Shown: positions 18,759-29,195, counted from the stretch's first letter. The stretch is DNA of 64,000 nt from Paraburkholderia translucens (GCF_020881035.1 NZ_JAJITC010000003.1:186001-250000); one strand, 5' to 3'. Notes: generated from the letters alone by a model not told the origin. A program made the numbers and translations.

Positions 18759-20321
18759 TCAATGCGCCGCGGACGCCGCCGCTCCCGCATTGCCACCTGC
18801 GCGTTCCGGTCGTGTGATCCAGATCAGCGCGATCAGCGCGACAAAAATACCGGCCGAAATGAAGAACAGATCGTTCACGCCCAACTGCGCGGCTTGCTGC
18901 GTGACCATGGTGTTGAAGAGACCGTAGGTCTGCTGCTGATTCAGTCCCGCCGCGCCCATTTGTTGAACGGACTGGCCAAACGCGGGGTTATAAGCGTTCG
19001 CCTGTTCGGTCAGCTGTGCGTGATGCATGATCGTGCGGTGATCCCACGCAGTTTGGAAGATCGACGTGCCGATACCACCACACATGATCCGCACGAAGTT
19101 CGACAACCCCGACGCGGCCGGAATCCGATGGCCCGGCAAGCCCGACAGCGTAATCGACACGAGCGGAATGAAGAAGCCGGCCATGCCGATGCCCTGAATC
19201 AGCGTGGGCAGCATCAACGAGGATGTATCGACGCCCGTCGTGTAACGCGAGCGCATCCAGAAACACAGCGCGAAAATCAGGAACGACAGGGTCGCGATGT
19301 AGCGCGGATCAGTTCGCGGTAGGACCTTGCCGGTGAGCGGCGACAGCAGGATCGCGAACAGGCCGACGGGCGCCATCACGAGTCCGGCTTCTGTCGCCGT
19401 GTAGCCGATATCGGTCTGCAGCCACAGCGGTAGCAGCACGAGGTTCCCGAAGTAGAGCCCATAGCCGATCGATAGCGCGATCGTGCCGCCGGTGAAGTTA
19501 CGCCGGCTGAACAGCGACAGATCGACCACCGGGTGCTCGGCCGTCAGTTCCCACACGATAAAGAATGCGAGTGCGATCAGCGCGACGAGCGCGAGCACGA
19601 CGATCGTGGTCGACGAGAACCAGTCGAGGTCCTTGCCCTTGTCGAGCATGACCTGCAGCGAGCCGACCCAGACGATCAGAAGACCGAGGCCGACGCCGTC
19701 GATCGGTGCCTTCCTGACGAGTGAATCGCGGTTGCGAAAGATCGCCCACGTCGCGACGGCCGCCACCACGCCGACCGGAATGTTGACGTAGAAAATCCAC
19801 GGCCAGGAAATGTTGTCGGAAATCCAGCCGCCAAGAATCGGACCGGCAACCGGCGCGATCAGTGTGGTCATCGCCCACATCGATAGCGCCATCGGTGCCT
19901 TCGCGCGCGGGTAGCTTGCAAGCAGGAGCGTCTGCGACAGCGGGATCATCGGGCCGGCCACCGCGCCTTGCAGCACGCGCGACGCAAGCAGGAACGGCAG
20001 GTTCGGCGAGAGACCGCACATCCACGACGAGAGCACGAACAGCACGATCGACGCCATGAACAGACGCACCTGGCCGATGCGGTCGGTGAGCCAGCCAGTC
20101 AGCGGCACCGAGATTGCGTTGGCCACCGCAAACGACGTGATCACCCACGTGCCCTGGTCGGACGACACGCCAAGGTCGCCGGAAATCGACGGGATCGACA
20201 CGTTCGCGATCGACGTGTCCAGAACGTTCATGAACACGGCGAGCGACACCGCGATGGTGCCGATCACCAGTTGCGCACCCTCGAGCGGCGGGTGAGGGAC
20301 TTGCGCCTGAGCCTGAGCCAT
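18759..20321 (-). CDS. emrB: EmrB/QacA-type MFS drug exporter, 14 transmembrane segments
   Basis: A 520-residue DHA2-family proton antiporter. The sequence shows the motifs of the family: LDTSIANVSIPSISGDLG in the first helix (D in LDTSIANV), GWLTDRIGQVRLF in the loop between helices 2 and 3, and SRVLQGAVAGPMIPLSQ in helix 4-5. It would work with the adaptor encoded 33 bases upstream and the outer-membrane channel to move amphipathic compounds out of the cell. Last gene of the leftward marR-channel-emrA-emrB operon. Substrate unknown. Confidence 0.93.
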   Translation of the reverse strand: MAQAQAQVPHPPLEGAQLVIGTIAVSLAVFMNVLDTSIANVSIPSISGDLGVSSDQGTWVITSFAVANAISVPLTGWLTDRIGQVRLFMASIVLFVLSSWMCGLSPNLPFLLASRVLQGAVAGPMIPLSQTLLLASYPRAKAPMALSMWAMTTLIAPVAGPILGGWISDNISWPWIFYVNIPVGVVAAVATWAIFRNRDSLVRKAPIDGVGLGLLIVWVGSLQVMLDKGKDLDWFSSTTIVVLALVALIALAFFIVWELTAEHPVVDLSLFSRRNFTGGTIALSIGYGLYFGNLVLLPLWLQTDIGYTATEAGLVMAPVGLFAILLSPLTGKVLPRTDPRYIATLSFLIFALCFWMRSRYTTGVDTSSLMLPTLIQGIGMAGFFIPLVSITLSGLPGHRIPAASGLSNFVRIMCGGIGTSIFQTAWDHRTIMHHAQLTEQANAYNPAFGQSVQQMGAAGLNQQQTYGLFNTMVTQQAAQLGVNDLFFISAGIFVALIALIWITRPERAGGNAGAAASAAH

Positions 20322-20354
20322 TGAAGAGCCTTCTATGAATCGTCGGGCCGAGCC

Positions 20355-21593
20355 TTAGCTCTTTTTGGCAGCCGGTTTCGCGGCCGCGCCGTTCTGCGCC
20401 GTCGATTTCTGCGCGCCGCCGTTCACGTTCGGGCCGGCGTTTTCCGAAATGATGCGGGCGATTTCCGCGTCGGCTTCCGCGCCGTATTTGTCGAAGACGT
20501 TGGTCTGGTAAGCCGTGCTCGGTGCCTGGCCAAGCTGGCCGCCAGTGTCGTCCTTGATGTTGACGTCGGCCTGCATCGACAGACCGATACGCAGCGGGTG
20601 CTTTTCGAGTTCCTGCGGATCGAGCGAAATACGCACCGGCAGACGCTGCACGACCTTGATCCAGTTACCGGTCGCGTTCTGCGCTGGCAGCAGCGAGAAC
20701 GCCGAACCCGTGCCGGCCGAGAAGCCGACCACCTTGCCGTGAAACGGCACCGACGAGCCATACACGTCAGCCGTCAGTTCGACCGGTTGGCCGATACGCA
20801 TGTGCTTCAGCTGCACTTCCTTGAAGTTTGCGTCCACCCACACGTCTTGCAGCGGCACGATCGCCATCAGGGGCGTACCCGGCGAGACGCGCTGGCCGAC
20901 CTGCACCGAGCGTTTCGCGACATAGCCGGTGACCGGTGCGGGCAGCGTGTTGCGCGCGTGGTTCAGGTAGGCATCGCGCAGCTTCGCGGCGGCCGCCTGC
21001 ACGTTGGGGTGATCGGCGATCGTGGTGTTCGCGGTCAGCGCGCGGTTTGCCGCAAGCTGCTGTTTGGCGGCGTCGAGCGCGGCCTGGGCGGACTTGACGG
21101 AATCGCGTGCGTGCGAGATTTCTTCTTGCGATACCGCGCCGGTCTGCGCGACCGTCAGACGGCGCCTCAAGTCGTCCTGAGCGCGCGACAAATCAGCCTG
21201 GCGCGCCGCGACTTGCGCTTCGTACTGGCTGTCGTCGGCGAACAGGCCGCGCACCTGGCGCACCACCTGCGCGAGATTCGCCTCGGCCTGCTGGAGTGCG
21301 ACACGCGCATCGGCCGGGTCGAGCACGACGAGGGGGTCGCCGGCCTTGACGACCTGGGTGTCGTCCGCGTTGACCGCGATCACGGTGCCCGTGACCTGCG
21401 GCGTGATCTGCACGACGTTGCCGCTCACGTAGGCGTCGTCGGTGTCTTCATGAAAGCGTGCGTCCAGGAAGTAGTAGAGACCATATGCGACCGCCGCGAT
21501 CAGGATCACGATGACGAGCAGCGTCATCATGCGTTTGCGTTTGCCGTTGGTCGCCGCTTGCGGCGCAGTAGCGGGCTGCTGGGGGGTGCTCAT
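20355..21593 (-). CDS. emrA: EmrA-type membrane fusion protein
   Basis: A 412-residue HlyD-family adaptor. One N-terminal membrane helix (about 25-43), a biotinyl-lipoyl-like half (DDAYVSGNVVQITPQVTGTV), a coiled-coil hairpin (about 95-200, Gln/Ala-rich), and the second lipoyl half with APVTGYVAKRSVQVGQRVSPG. It bridges the inner-membrane exporter and outer-membrane channel. The C-terminal 40 residues are Ala/Lys-rich and longer than in E. coli EmrA (390 residues). It sits between the channel and emrB genes on the same strand. Confidence 0.93.
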   Translation of the reverse strand: MSTPQQPATAPQAATNGKRKRMMTLLVIVILIAAVAYGLYYFLDARFHEDTDDAYVSGNVVQITPQVTGTVIAVNADDTQVVKAGDPLVVLDPADARVALQQAEANLAQVVRQVRGLFADDSQYEAQVAARQADLSRAQDDLRRRLTVAQTGAVSQEEISHARDSVKSAQAALDAAKQQLAANRALTANTTIADHPNVQAAAAKLRDAYLNHARNTLPAPVTGYVAKRSVQVGQRVSPGTPLMAIVPLQDVWVDANFKEVQLKHMRIGQPVELTADVYGSSVPFHGKVVGFSAGTGSAFSLLPAQNATGNWIKVVQRLPVRISLDPQELEKHPLRIGLSMQADVNIKDDTGGQLGQAPSTAYQTNVFDKYGAEADAEIARIISENAGPNVNGGAQKSTAQNGAAAKPAAKKS

Positions 21594-21676
21594 TGATTTG
21601 CTCCGGGCTCTCTTAAACGTCGTCGTTTATTCGGGTGTTCGTGCGTATGCGTGTTCGTTGCCGCAGGCGGGCTCGC

Positions 21677-23197
21677 TCAGTTCGCGGCGGTGTTGGTGGC
21701 TTGATTCGCGGCGTTGGCCGATGCGGGCGCGTCGGTCGGCACCACGAGACCCGTCTGGGTCGCGTCGAAGCCCCCGCCCAGCGCCTTGATCAGGCCGATC
21801 TGCAGATCGCGGCGGCGCATCTGCAGACTCGTGACGGTCTGTTCGGCGGCCAGCCGGTTTTCGTCGGCGGTCAGCACCTGCAGCTGCGGCGAGAGGCCGG
21901 CCTTGTAGCGGATCACGGCGAGCTGGTACGCCTGGCTCGACGCATCGAGCGCGCGCTGGGCGTCGCCTTGTTGGCGGTCGATAGAGCGAATCGACGACAC
22001 CTGGGTCGACACGTCCTGCAGCGCGTTGATCAGCGTCTGGTTGTAGTTCGCAACGTCGAGGTCGAAGTCGGCGTAGCGGCCCTTCAACTGCGCGCGCAAC
22101 GCGCCGGCGTCGAAGATCGGCAGATGGATCGCCGGCCCGAACTGGATCTGACGGCTCGACGCAGTCAGGAAACGGCCCCAGCCGAACGCGTCGAAACCGA
22201 AGCCGGCCGCGAGGTTCACGTCCGGGTAGAACTCGGCCTTCGCCTCTTTCACGTCGTGCATTGCGGCTTCGACCTGCCAGCGCGCGGCGACGATGTCCGC
22301 GCGGCGCGCCACGAGGTCGGCCGGGATGTTGTCCGGCAGCGCGACCACGCTGCCGCCGGTCAGCACCGGTTTGTCGATCTGCAGGCCACGGTCTGGGCCC
22401 TTGCCGAGCAGCGCGCCCAACTGGTAGCGCACGACGGTGATCTGGCCATCGAGGTCGGTGAGGTTCGACTGGCTCGTCGCGATGTTGCCGGCGGCGGTCT
22501 GCTTCTCGACGTTGGTATCGAGGCCGGCCCTCACGCGGTCGTTGGTGATGCGGCCGACGTTCTCGCGGTTGGCGATTTCGCGCGCGGCGATGTCGCGGAA
22601 CGCATACAGTTGCGCGAGCTGGTTGTAGGTGCTTGCGACCGACGCGGCGAGCGTCACGCGCGCCTGCTGCATGTCGGCCTCGGCCGCTTTCTGCTGCGAC
22701 ACGGCCTGGCCGAGGCGCTGACGGTTCTTGCCCCACAGGTCGAGCTCCCACGACGCGCTCGCGAGCACGTTGTTCTCGCTATACCAGGTGCCACCGAACG
22801 GAGGGGGGTAGAGGGAATTCGCCGAGAACAGCTCGCGGGTCCACGAATAGCTCGCGTTGACTTTCGGAAACAGCGCTGCGCGCGAGCTTTCGATATACGA
22901 CGAAGCCTTCGCGAGCCGCGCCTGTGCCTGTGCAATCGACGGGTTGCCGTCGAGCGCCTCCGCGATCAGCTTCGGCAGTTGCGGGTCGCCGAACTGGTTG
23001 GCCCAGTCGAGCGACGGCCACTGACCGCCCTCGTTGGGCAGGCTTTGCGTCGACTCATACTGCGTCGGCGACGCGATCTGCTTGTCGCTTCTGACGCCGA
23101 AGTAGTTCGCGCACCCCGTGAGGGCGAGCGCTGCCGCCGCTGCGGCGACAGCGGCCCGGCTCGACAGCGCGGGCGCGGACAGGGAAAGGGATTTCAT
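21677..23197 (-). CDS. NodT/OprM-type outer-membrane efflux lipoprotein
   Basis: A 506-residue TolC-superfamily channel. The start at ATG 23197 gives a lipoprotein signal with lipobox LTGC and Cys29 as the lipidated residue; the frame continues 35 codons upstream, but those have no signal and I reject them. Two repeats of the family are visible, including WELDLWGKNRQRLGQAV and the RRADIVAARWQVEAA motif. It would be the outer-membrane component for the EmrAB pair encoded directly downstream. The marR gene ends 50 bases upstream. Confidence 0.92.
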   Translation of the reverse strand: MKSLSLSAPALSSRAAVAAAAAALALTGCANYFGVRSDKQIASPTQYESTQSLPNEGGQWPSLDWANQFGDPQLPKLIAEALDGNPSIAQAQARLAKASSYIESSRAALFPKVNASYSWTRELFSANSLYPPPFGGTWYSENNVLASASWELDLWGKNRQRLGQAVSQQKAAEADMQQARVTLAASVASTYNQLAQLYAFRDIAAREIANRENVGRITNDRVRAGLDTNVEKQTAAGNIATSQSNLTDLDGQITVVRYQLGALLGKGPDRGLQIDKPVLTGGSVVALPDNIPADLVARRADIVAARWQVEAAMHDVKEAKAEFYPDVNLAAGFGFDAFGWGRFLTASSRQIQFGPAIHLPIFDAGALRAQLKGRYADFDLDVANYNQTLINALQDVSTQVSSIRSIDRQQGDAQRALDASSQAYQLAVIRYKAGLSPQLQVLTADENRLAAEQTVTSLQMRRRDLQIGLIKALGGGFDATQTGLVVPTDAPASANAANQATNTAAN

Positions 23198-23246
23198 CGC
23201 TCGACTCTTTGAGTGGAATGTAGTGGTGGACGCAGCAAGCAATTTC

Positions 23247-23762
23247 TTACGATTTGCTATCGAGATGGCTGGCGGTATCGCGGGGAAGTCCCGCCTGTTC
23301 ACCGGAATTGATGAGCACGCGGCGTAGCATGCTCTTCAGGAAGCCCACTTCCTCGGGGGTGAACCCATTCAGCAGGCTATCGAGCACGCCATTGAAAATG
23401 CCCGGCATGCGGGCTGCGATCGCATGGCCTTCCGGTGTCAATGCGAGGCGCACGACGCGCCTGTCTTCGTTGCTGCGCACCCGCGTGAGCAGCCCGCGCT
23501 TTTCCAGCCGGTCGATCAGGCGCGTGACGGCGCTTGCGTCGATGCCGTATTCACGCGCCAGTTCGGCCGCGAGCAGGCATTTGCCGCTCGCCACCATAAA
23601 CAGGATGCTCCCCTGTTGGCTGGTGATGCCGAGTTCAGCCATGCTGCGTTGCGTGATCAGATTCGACAGGGTCGATTTCACGCGCGAGATGAGATAGCCG
23701 ACGCTTTCCCCGAGCTGATACTCGCTCAGGTCCGGCGTGGATTCGTTGGACGGCTCCGTCAT
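23247..23762 (-). CDS. MarR-family transcriptional regulator of the efflux operon
   Basis: A 171-residue winged-helix repressor. The DNA-binding region has AAELAREYGIDASAVTRLIDRLEKRGLL, and the wing is RVRSNEDRRVVRLALTPEGHAI with the conserved D-R-R. As the first gene of a leftward operon with an outer-membrane channel, emrA and emrB, it probably represses its own operon and is released by an exported compound. An inverted repeat next to its own -10 box supports autoregulation. The ligand cannot be read from the sequence. Confidence 0.93.
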   Translation of the reverse strand: MTEPSNESTPDLSEYQLGESVGYLISRVKSTLSNLITQRSMAELGITSQQGSILFMVASGKCLLAAELAREYGIDASAVTRLIDRLEKRGLLTRVRSNEDRRVVRLALTPEGHAIAARMPGIFNGVLDSLLNGFTPEEVGFLKSMLRRVLINSGEQAGLPRDTASHLDSKS

Positions 23763-23774
23763 GATTCTCGTGCG

Positions 23775-23827
23775 AATGCAATGGTTGACTATGCATTAGT
23801 ATAGCGGGCTGTTGATTGACACGACAA
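23775..23827 (-). promoter_or_regulatory. marR-efflux operon promoter with inverted-repeat operator
   Basis: Leftward: TTGTCG (23827-23822), an 18-base spacer and TATACT (23803-23798). Immediately downstream, AATGCA (23775-23780) and TGCATT (23792-23797) form an inverted repeat across the expected transcription start. The position and symmetry suit a MarR dimer blocking its own promoter. Confidence 0.55.
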
Positions 23828-23979
23828 GCGTTATCACAGCTTAGGCAAGGAATTTTTGCGCTCAGGCAGCAAATGCATGCGGTTTGGCGTGGGCGCGGCG
23901 CCGGACATTTGCCCCTGACCTTGCGTAGCGCCGGGAGCGGACGGTCTATCGGGGAATACCAGAAAGGATCATCCGTGCG

Positions 23980-23988
23980 TGCTATAAT
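23980..23988 (+). promoter_or_regulatory. putative extended -10 promoter of typA
   Basis: TGC followed by the perfect -10 hexamer TATAAT at 23983-23988, 100 bases before the typA start. No good -35 is visible at the usual distance, as expected for an extended -10 promoter. Confidence 0.6.
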
Positions 23989-24087
23989 TTTGGGTTCCCA
24001 AAAGTGCGCTTTGGGCTTGTTATCGTGGTTTATCTCGTCAACCAGCAGCATAAGCAAGCGGCGCACTCAACCGTCTTCAGGTTTCCT

Positions 24088-25917
24088 ATGACCCGCGCCC
24101 TACGCAACATCGCCATCATTGCTCACGTCGACCACGGCAAGACCACCCTCGTCGACCAGCTCCTCCGTCAGACCGCCACGTTCCGCGAGAACCAGCAGAT
24201 CGCCGAGCGCGTGATGGACTCGAACGACATCGAAAAAGAGCGCGGCATCACGATCCTGTCGAAGAACTGTGCGGTGGAGTACGAAGGCACGCACATCAAC
24301 ATCGTCGATACGCCGGGGCACGCTGACTTCGGCGGCGAAGTGGAGCGCGTGCTGTCGATGGTCGACTCGGTGCTGCTGCTCGTCGACGCGGTGGAAGGCC
24401 CGATGCCGCAAACGCGCTTCGTCACGAAGAAGGCGCTCGCGCTGGGTCTGAAGCCGATCGTCGTGATCAACAAGGTTGACCGTCCGGGCGCGCGGGTGGA
24501 CTGGGTGATCAACCAGACCTTCGACCTGTTCGACAAGCTCGGCGCCAGCGAAGAGCAGCTCGACTTCCCGATCGTCTATGCATCGGGGCTGAATGGCTAT
24601 GCCGGTCTCACGCCGGACGTGCGCGACGGCGACATGCGTCCGCTGTTCGAGGCGATCCTCGAGCACGTGCCGGTTCGCCCGGCCGATCCGGAAGGTCCGC
24701 TGCAGTTGCAGATCACCTCGCTCGACTATTCGTCGTATGTCGGCCGTATCGGTATTGGCCGCATCACGCGCGGCCGGATCAAGCCGGGCATGGCGGTCGC
24801 GGTGCGCTCGGGTCCGGAAGGCGAAATCCTCAATCGCAAGATCAACCAGGTGCTGTCGTTCAAGGGCCTCGATCGCGTGCAGGTCGACTCGGCTGAAGCC
24901 GGTGACATCGTGCTGATCAACGGTATCGAGGAAGTCGGCATCGGCGTGACGATCTGCTCGCCGGAGCAGCCCGAAGCGCTGCCGATGATCACGGTCGACG
25001 AACCCACGCTGACGATGAACTTCCTCGTCAATTCGTCGCCGCTCGCGGGCCGCGAAGGCAAGTTCGTCACGAGCCGTCAGATTCGCGATCGCCTGATGAA
25101 GGAACTGAACCACAACGTCGCGCTGCGCGTGCGCGACACCGGCGATGAAACCACGTTCGAAGTGGCGGGCCGCGGCGAGCTGCACCTGACCATTCTGGTC
25201 GAAAACATGCGCCGCGAAGGCTACGAGCTGGCCGTGTCGCGTCCGCGCGTCGTGATGCAGGAAATCGACGGCGTCAAGCACGAGCCGTACGAAAACCTGA
25301 CCGTCGACATGGAAGACACGCACCAGGGCGGCGTGATGGAAGAACTCGGCCGCCGCAAGGGCGAAATGCTCGACATGGCGTCGGACGGTCGTGGCCGCAC
25401 GCGTCTCGAGTACCGCATTTCGGCGCGTGGTCTGATCGGCTTCCAGTCGGAATTTCTCACGCTCACGCGCGGCACGGGTCTGATGAGCCACACGTTCGAT
25501 TCGTACCAGCCGGTCAAGGAAGGAGCGATCGGTGAGCGTCGCAACGGCGTGCTGATTTCCCAGGACGACGGCGCGGCTGTCGCGTACGCTCTGTGGAAGC
25601 TGCAGGATCGCGGCCGCATGTTCGTGTCGCCGGGCGAGGCCCTGTATGAAGGCATGATCATCGGCATTCACAGCCGCGACAACGACCTCGTCGTGAACCC
25701 GATCAAGGGCAAGCAGCTCACGAACGTGCGCGCGTCGGGCACCGATGAAGCCGTGCGTCTGGTGCCGCCGGTTCAACTGTCGCTCGAATACGCGGTCGAG
25801 TTCATCGACGACGACGAACTCGTCGAAGTCACGCCGAAGTCGATCCGTCTGCGCAAGCGCTACCTGAAGGAACACGAGCGCCGCAGCGCGAGCCGCAACA
25901 AGGTTGCCGGCGAATAA
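24088..25917 (+). CDS. typA: ribosome-associated GTPase TypA/BipA
   Basis: A 609-residue translational GTPase related to EF-G and LepA, used for 50S assembly at low temperature and stress adaptation. The P-loop is AHVDHGKTT (12-20), followed by the ERGITI switch, [15 protein letters not shown] and NKVD. The EF-G-like domains and the BipA-specific C-terminal domain follow, with [18 protein letters not shown] and [20 protein letters not shown] 24088 is chosen because [13 protein letters not shown] is the usual family start; the frame runs 28 codons further upstream. Confidence 0.96.
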   Translation: MTRALRNIAIIAHVDHGKTTLVDQLLRQTATFRENQQIAERVMDSNDIEKERGITILSKNCAVEYEGTHINIVDTPGHADFGGEVERVLSMVDSVLLLVDAVEGPMPQTRFVTKKALALGLKPIVVINKVDRPGARVDWVINQTFDLFDKLGASEEQLDFPIVYASGLNGYAGLTPDVRDGDMRPLFEAILEHVPVRPADPEGPLQLQITSLDYSSYVGRIGIGRITRGRIKPGMAVAVRSGPEGEILNRKINQVLSFKGLDRVQVDSAEAGDIVLINGIEEVGIGVTICSPEQPEALPMITVDEPTLTMNFLVNSSPLAGREGKFVTSRQIRDRLMKELNHNVALRVRDTGDETTFEVAGRGELHLTILVENMRREGYELAVSRPRVVMQEIDGVKHEPYENLTVDMEDTHQGGVMEELGRRKGEMLDMASDGRGRTRLEYRISARGLIGFQSEFLTLTRGTGLMSHTFDSYQPVKEGAIGERRNGVLISQDDGAAVAYALWKLQDRGRMFVSPGEALYEGMIIGIHSRDNDLVVNPIKGKQLTNVRASGTDEAVRLVPPVQLSLEYAVEFIDDDELVEVTPKSIRLRKRYLKEHERRSASRNKVAGE

Positions 25918-25952
25918 GCGGGACTCGAACCTGTCCGGATAGCAGCGAATGC

Positions 25953-25982
25953 AAGCCACCTTCGGGTGGCTTCGTCGTTTTT
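25953..25982 (+). terminator. intrinsic terminator of typA
   Basis: AAGCCACC (25953-25960), the stable tetraloop TTCG, then GGTGGCTT (25965-25972), with a TTTTT run a few bases later. The tract is displaced, so efficiency may be moderate. Confidence 0.65.
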
Positions 25983-26179
25983 GGCCCATCATTCTTTGCG
26001 GCGCTGCATCACCCCAGTTTTTTGCCGCGGCGGCCCGCGTGTCGCGGCCGCTCGCGCTGTTCGCCTCCATTTCTCGCAGAACACTGTTGCGCGCCTCGAA
26101 GAGGTGTCCGCCACCCGTGAAATGCCCGCCGTTACAGCGTTTGCGCCCGCGCGGTTCGCTATCTGGGCTATTCGTTCTG

Positions 26180-26188
26180 TGCTATGCT
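26180..26188 (+). promoter_or_regulatory. putative extended -10 promoter of the sucA-sucB-lpdA operon
   Basis: TGC plus TATGCT (26183-26188), 132 bases before sucA. No clear -35 box. A possible promoter only. Confidence 0.4.
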
Positions 26189-26319
26189 CCCGGGTGCAAA
26201 GTTTTAGGTCCTTCCAAGCAAGACTTGATTCGCGCAATCCGCTAAACGGTCAGGCCGTGTCGCGGAAGGTTCGGTAACCCGCTATTTCTCGAGAAACTCG
26301 AAGAAAGGTGAGCGTAAAA

Positions 26320-29181
26320 ATGATGAAGCAATTCCAGTCGAACTCTTATCTGTTCGGCGGCAATGCTCCGTACGTTGAAGAAATGTACGAAGCGTATCTC
26401 GATAATCCGGCGTCAGTGCCCGAGACCTGGCGCAGCTATTTCGATGCGTTGCAGAACGTGCCCGCATCGGACGGCACCAATGCCAACGACGTGGCCCATG
26501 GCCCGATCGTCGAATCGTTTGCACAGCGCGCCAAGGCCAATGCCTTCCTGCCGCGCGCAACGGCCGGCGGCGAAGATCTCGCAACCGCCCGCAAACAGGT
26601 TTACGTCCAGTCTCTCATCGGCGCATATCGCTTCCTCGGCTCGCAATGGGCCAATCTCGATCCTCTGAAGCGCCGCGAACGTCCCGCGATCCCCGAACTT
26701 GAACCCGCGTTCTACGACTTCACCGAAGCCGACATGGACCAGGAGTTCAGCGCCACGAATCTGTACTTCGGGTTCGAGCGCGCGACGCTGCGCGAGATCG
26801 TCAAAGCCCTGCGCGACACGTACTGCGGCACGATCGGCGCCGAGTACATGTACATCAGCGATCCGGAGCAGAAGCGCTGGTGGAAGGAACGCCTCGAATC
26901 GATCCGTTCGACGCCGAACTTCAGCAACGACAAGAAGAAGCACATCCTGAATCGCCTGACGGCCGCAGAAGGCCTCGAGCGTTTCCTGCACACCAAGTAC
27001 GTCGGCCAGAAGCGCTTCTCGCTCGAAGGTGGCGAGAGCTTCATCGCGGCGATGGACGAAGTCGTGCGTCACGGCGGTCTGCGCGGCGTTCAGGAAATCG
27101 TCATCGCGATGGCGCACCGCGGCCGTCTGAACGTGCTGGTCAACACGCTCGGCAAGATGCCGGCTGACCTGTTCGCCGAATTCGAAGGCAAGCACGTCGA
27201 CGATCTGCCCGCTGGCGACGTCAAGTATCACAAGGGCTTCTCGTCGGACGTCGCGACGGAAGGCGGCCCGGTTCACCTGTCGCTCGCATTCAACCCGTCG
27301 CACCTCGAAATCGTCAACCCGGTGGTCGAGGGTTCGGCGAAGGCGCGTATGGACCGCCGCGGCGACGAAAACGGCGTCCAGGTGCTGCCGGTGCAGATTC
27401 ACGGCGACGCGGCTTTCGCGGGCCAGGGCGTGGTGATGGAAACGCTGAACCTCGCGCAAACGCGCGGTTACGGCACGCACGGCACGCTGCACATCGTCAT
27501 CAACAACCAGATTGGCTTCACGACGTCGGACCCGCGCGACTCGCGCTCCACGTTGTACTGCTCGGACGTCGTCAAGATGATCGAAGCGCCGGTGCTGCAC
27601 GTGAACGGCGACGATCCCGAAGCGGTCGTGCTGGCCATTCAGATGGCGATCGACTTCCGCATGCAGTTCCACAAGGACGTCGTCGTCGACATCGTCTGCT
27701 TCCGCAAGCTGGGCCACAACGAGCAGGACACCCCGGCGGTCACGCAGCCGCTGATGTACAAGACGATCGCGAAGCACCCGGGCACGCGCGCGCTGTACGC
27801 AGAAAAGCTCGTGCAGCAGGGCGTGATCACCGCCACGGAAGGCGACGAATTCGTCAAGGCGTATCGCAAGGCGATGGACGAAGGCCATCACACGGTCGAC
27901 CCGGTGCTCTCGAACTACAAGAGCAAGTACGCGGTGGACTGGGTGCCGTTCCTGAACCGCAAGTGGACCGATGCGGCCGACACGGCCGTGCCGCTCGCGG
28001 AACTGAAGCGCCTTGCCGAGCGCATCACCACGATTCCGGAAAACTTCAAGGTTCACCCGCTCGTCGAGCGCGTGATCAACGACCGTCGCGCAATGGGCCG
28101 CGGCGAAGCAAAGCTCGACTGGGGCATGGGCGAACACCTCGCGTTCGCGTCGCTGGTCGCATCCGGCTATGCCGTGCGCCTGACCGGTCAGGATTCGGGC
28201 CGCGGCACGTTCACGCACCGTCACGCGGTGCTGCACGACCAGAACCGCGAGCGCTGGAACGACGGCACGTACGTGCCGCTGCAGAACATCGCCGAAGGTC
28301 AGGCGAAGTTCACGGTGATCGACTCGGTGCTGTCGGAAGAAGCGGTGCTCGGCTTCGAATACGGCTACTCGACCGCTGAACCGAACACGTTCGTCGCGTG
28401 GGAAGCGCAGTTCGGCGACTTCGTGAACGGCGCGCAGGTCGTGATCGACCAGTTCATCTCGTCGGGCGAAGTGAAGTGGGGCCGCGTGTCGGGCCTGACC
28501 ATGCTGCTGCCGCACGGCTACGAAGGCCAGGGTCCGGAGCACTCGTCGGCGCGTATCGAGCGTTTCCTGCAACTGTGCGCAGACCACAACATGCAGGTCG
28601 TGCAGCCGACCACGCCGGCGCAGATCTTCCACCTGCTGCGTCGCCAGATGATCCGCCTGTTCCGCAAGCCGTTGATCGTCTTCACGCCGAAGTCGCTGCT
28701 GCGTCACAAGGAAGCCGTCTCGGATCTGTCGGAACTCGCGAAGGGTTCGTTCCAGCCGGTCATCGGCGAAGTGGACGAAACCATCGACGCGAAGAAGGTC
28801 AAGCGCGTGCTGGTGTGCTCGGGCCGCGTGTACTACGACCTGGTCGCGCATCGCCGCGAAGCGAAGGCGAACGACGTCGCGATCGTCCGTATCGAACAGC
28901 TCTATCCGTTCGCGCACAAGCAGTTCGAAGCGGAAATGAAGAAGTACGACAACGCGACCGAAGTGGTGTGGGTGCAGGACGAGCCGCAGAATCAGGGCCC
29001 GTGGTTCTACATCGAGCACCATCTGAAGGAAGGCATGAAGGAAGGGCAGAAGCTGGCATACAGCGGCCGTCCGGCTTCGGCCTCGCCGGCAGTCGGCTAC
29101 TACGCGAAGCACTACGAGCAGCAGAAGGCGCTGGTCGAAGGCGCTTTCGGCCGCCTCAAGAGCGCGTCGATCGCCAAATAA
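26320..29181 (+). CDS. sucA: 2-oxoglutarate dehydrogenase E1 component
   Basis: The thiamine-diphosphate-dependent decarboxylase of the TCA cycle, 953 residues. Family blocks are the N-terminal lipoyl-partner segment (SNSYLFGGNAPYVEEMYEAY), MAHRGRLNVLVNTLGK, FNPSHLEIVNPVVEG and the C-terminal transketolase part with LLPHGYEGQGPEHSSARIERFL. ATG 26320 is preferred to GTG 26308 because GAAAGG lies at a workable distance from the ATG but overlaps the GTG. sucB and lpdA follow on the same strand, forming the full complex. Confidence 0.96.
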   Translation: MMKQFQSNSYLFGGNAPYVEEMYEAYLDNPASVPETWRSYFDALQNVPASDGTNANDVAHGPIVESFAQRAKANAFLPRATAGGEDLATARKQVYVQSLIGAYRFLGSQWANLDPLKRRERPAIPELEPAFYDFTEADMDQEFSATNLYFGFERATLREIVKALRDTYCGTIGAEYMYISDPEQKRWWKERLESIRSTPNFSNDKKKHILNRLTAAEGLERFLHTKYVGQKRFSLEGGESFIAAMDEVVRHGGLRGVQEIVIAMAHRGRLNVLVNTLGKMPADLFAEFEGKHVDDLPAGDVKYHKGFSSDVATEGGPVHLSLAFNPSHLEIVNPVVEGSAKARMDRRGDENGVQVLPVQIHGDAAFAGQGVVMETLNLAQTRGYGTHGTLHIVINNQIGFTTSDPRDSRSTLYCSDVVKMIEAPVLHVNGDDPEAVVLAIQMAIDFRMQFHKDVVVDIVCFRKLGHNEQDTPAVTQPLMYKTIAKHPGTRALYAEKLVQQGVITATEGDEFVKAYRKAMDEGHHTVDPVLSNYKSKYAVDWVPFLNRKWTDAADTAVPLAELKRLAERITTIPENFKVHPLVERVINDRRAMGRGEAKLDWGMGEHLAFASLVASGYAVRLTGQDSGRGTFTHRHAVLHDQNRERWNDGTYVPLQNIAEGQAKFTVIDSVLSEEAVLGFEYGYSTAEPNTFVAWEAQFGDFVNGAQVVIDQFISSGEVKWGRVSGLTMLLPHGYEGQGPEHSSARIERFLQLCADHNMQVVQPTTPAQIFHLLRRQMIRLFRKPLIVFTPKSLLRHKEAVSDLSELAKGSFQPVIGEVDETIDAKKVKRVLVCSGRVYYDLVAHRREAKANDVAIVRIEQLYPFAHKQFEAEMKKYDNATEVVWVQDEPQNQGPWFYIEHHLKEGMKEGQKLAYSGRPASASPAVGYYAKHYEQQKALVEGAFGRLKSASIAK

Positions 29182-29195
29182 AGAAACAGACGAGC

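Larger units (their letters stand above)
25918..26319. other. intergenic region between typA and sucA
   Basis: About 400 bases holding the typA terminator and a probable sucA promoter, but no gene that I can support. Confidence 0.5.

Noticed and set aside
24100..26070. Minus-strand frame of 656 codons opposite typA
   Set aside because: Antisense shadow of typA, with Arg/His repeats typical of reversed GC-rich codons.
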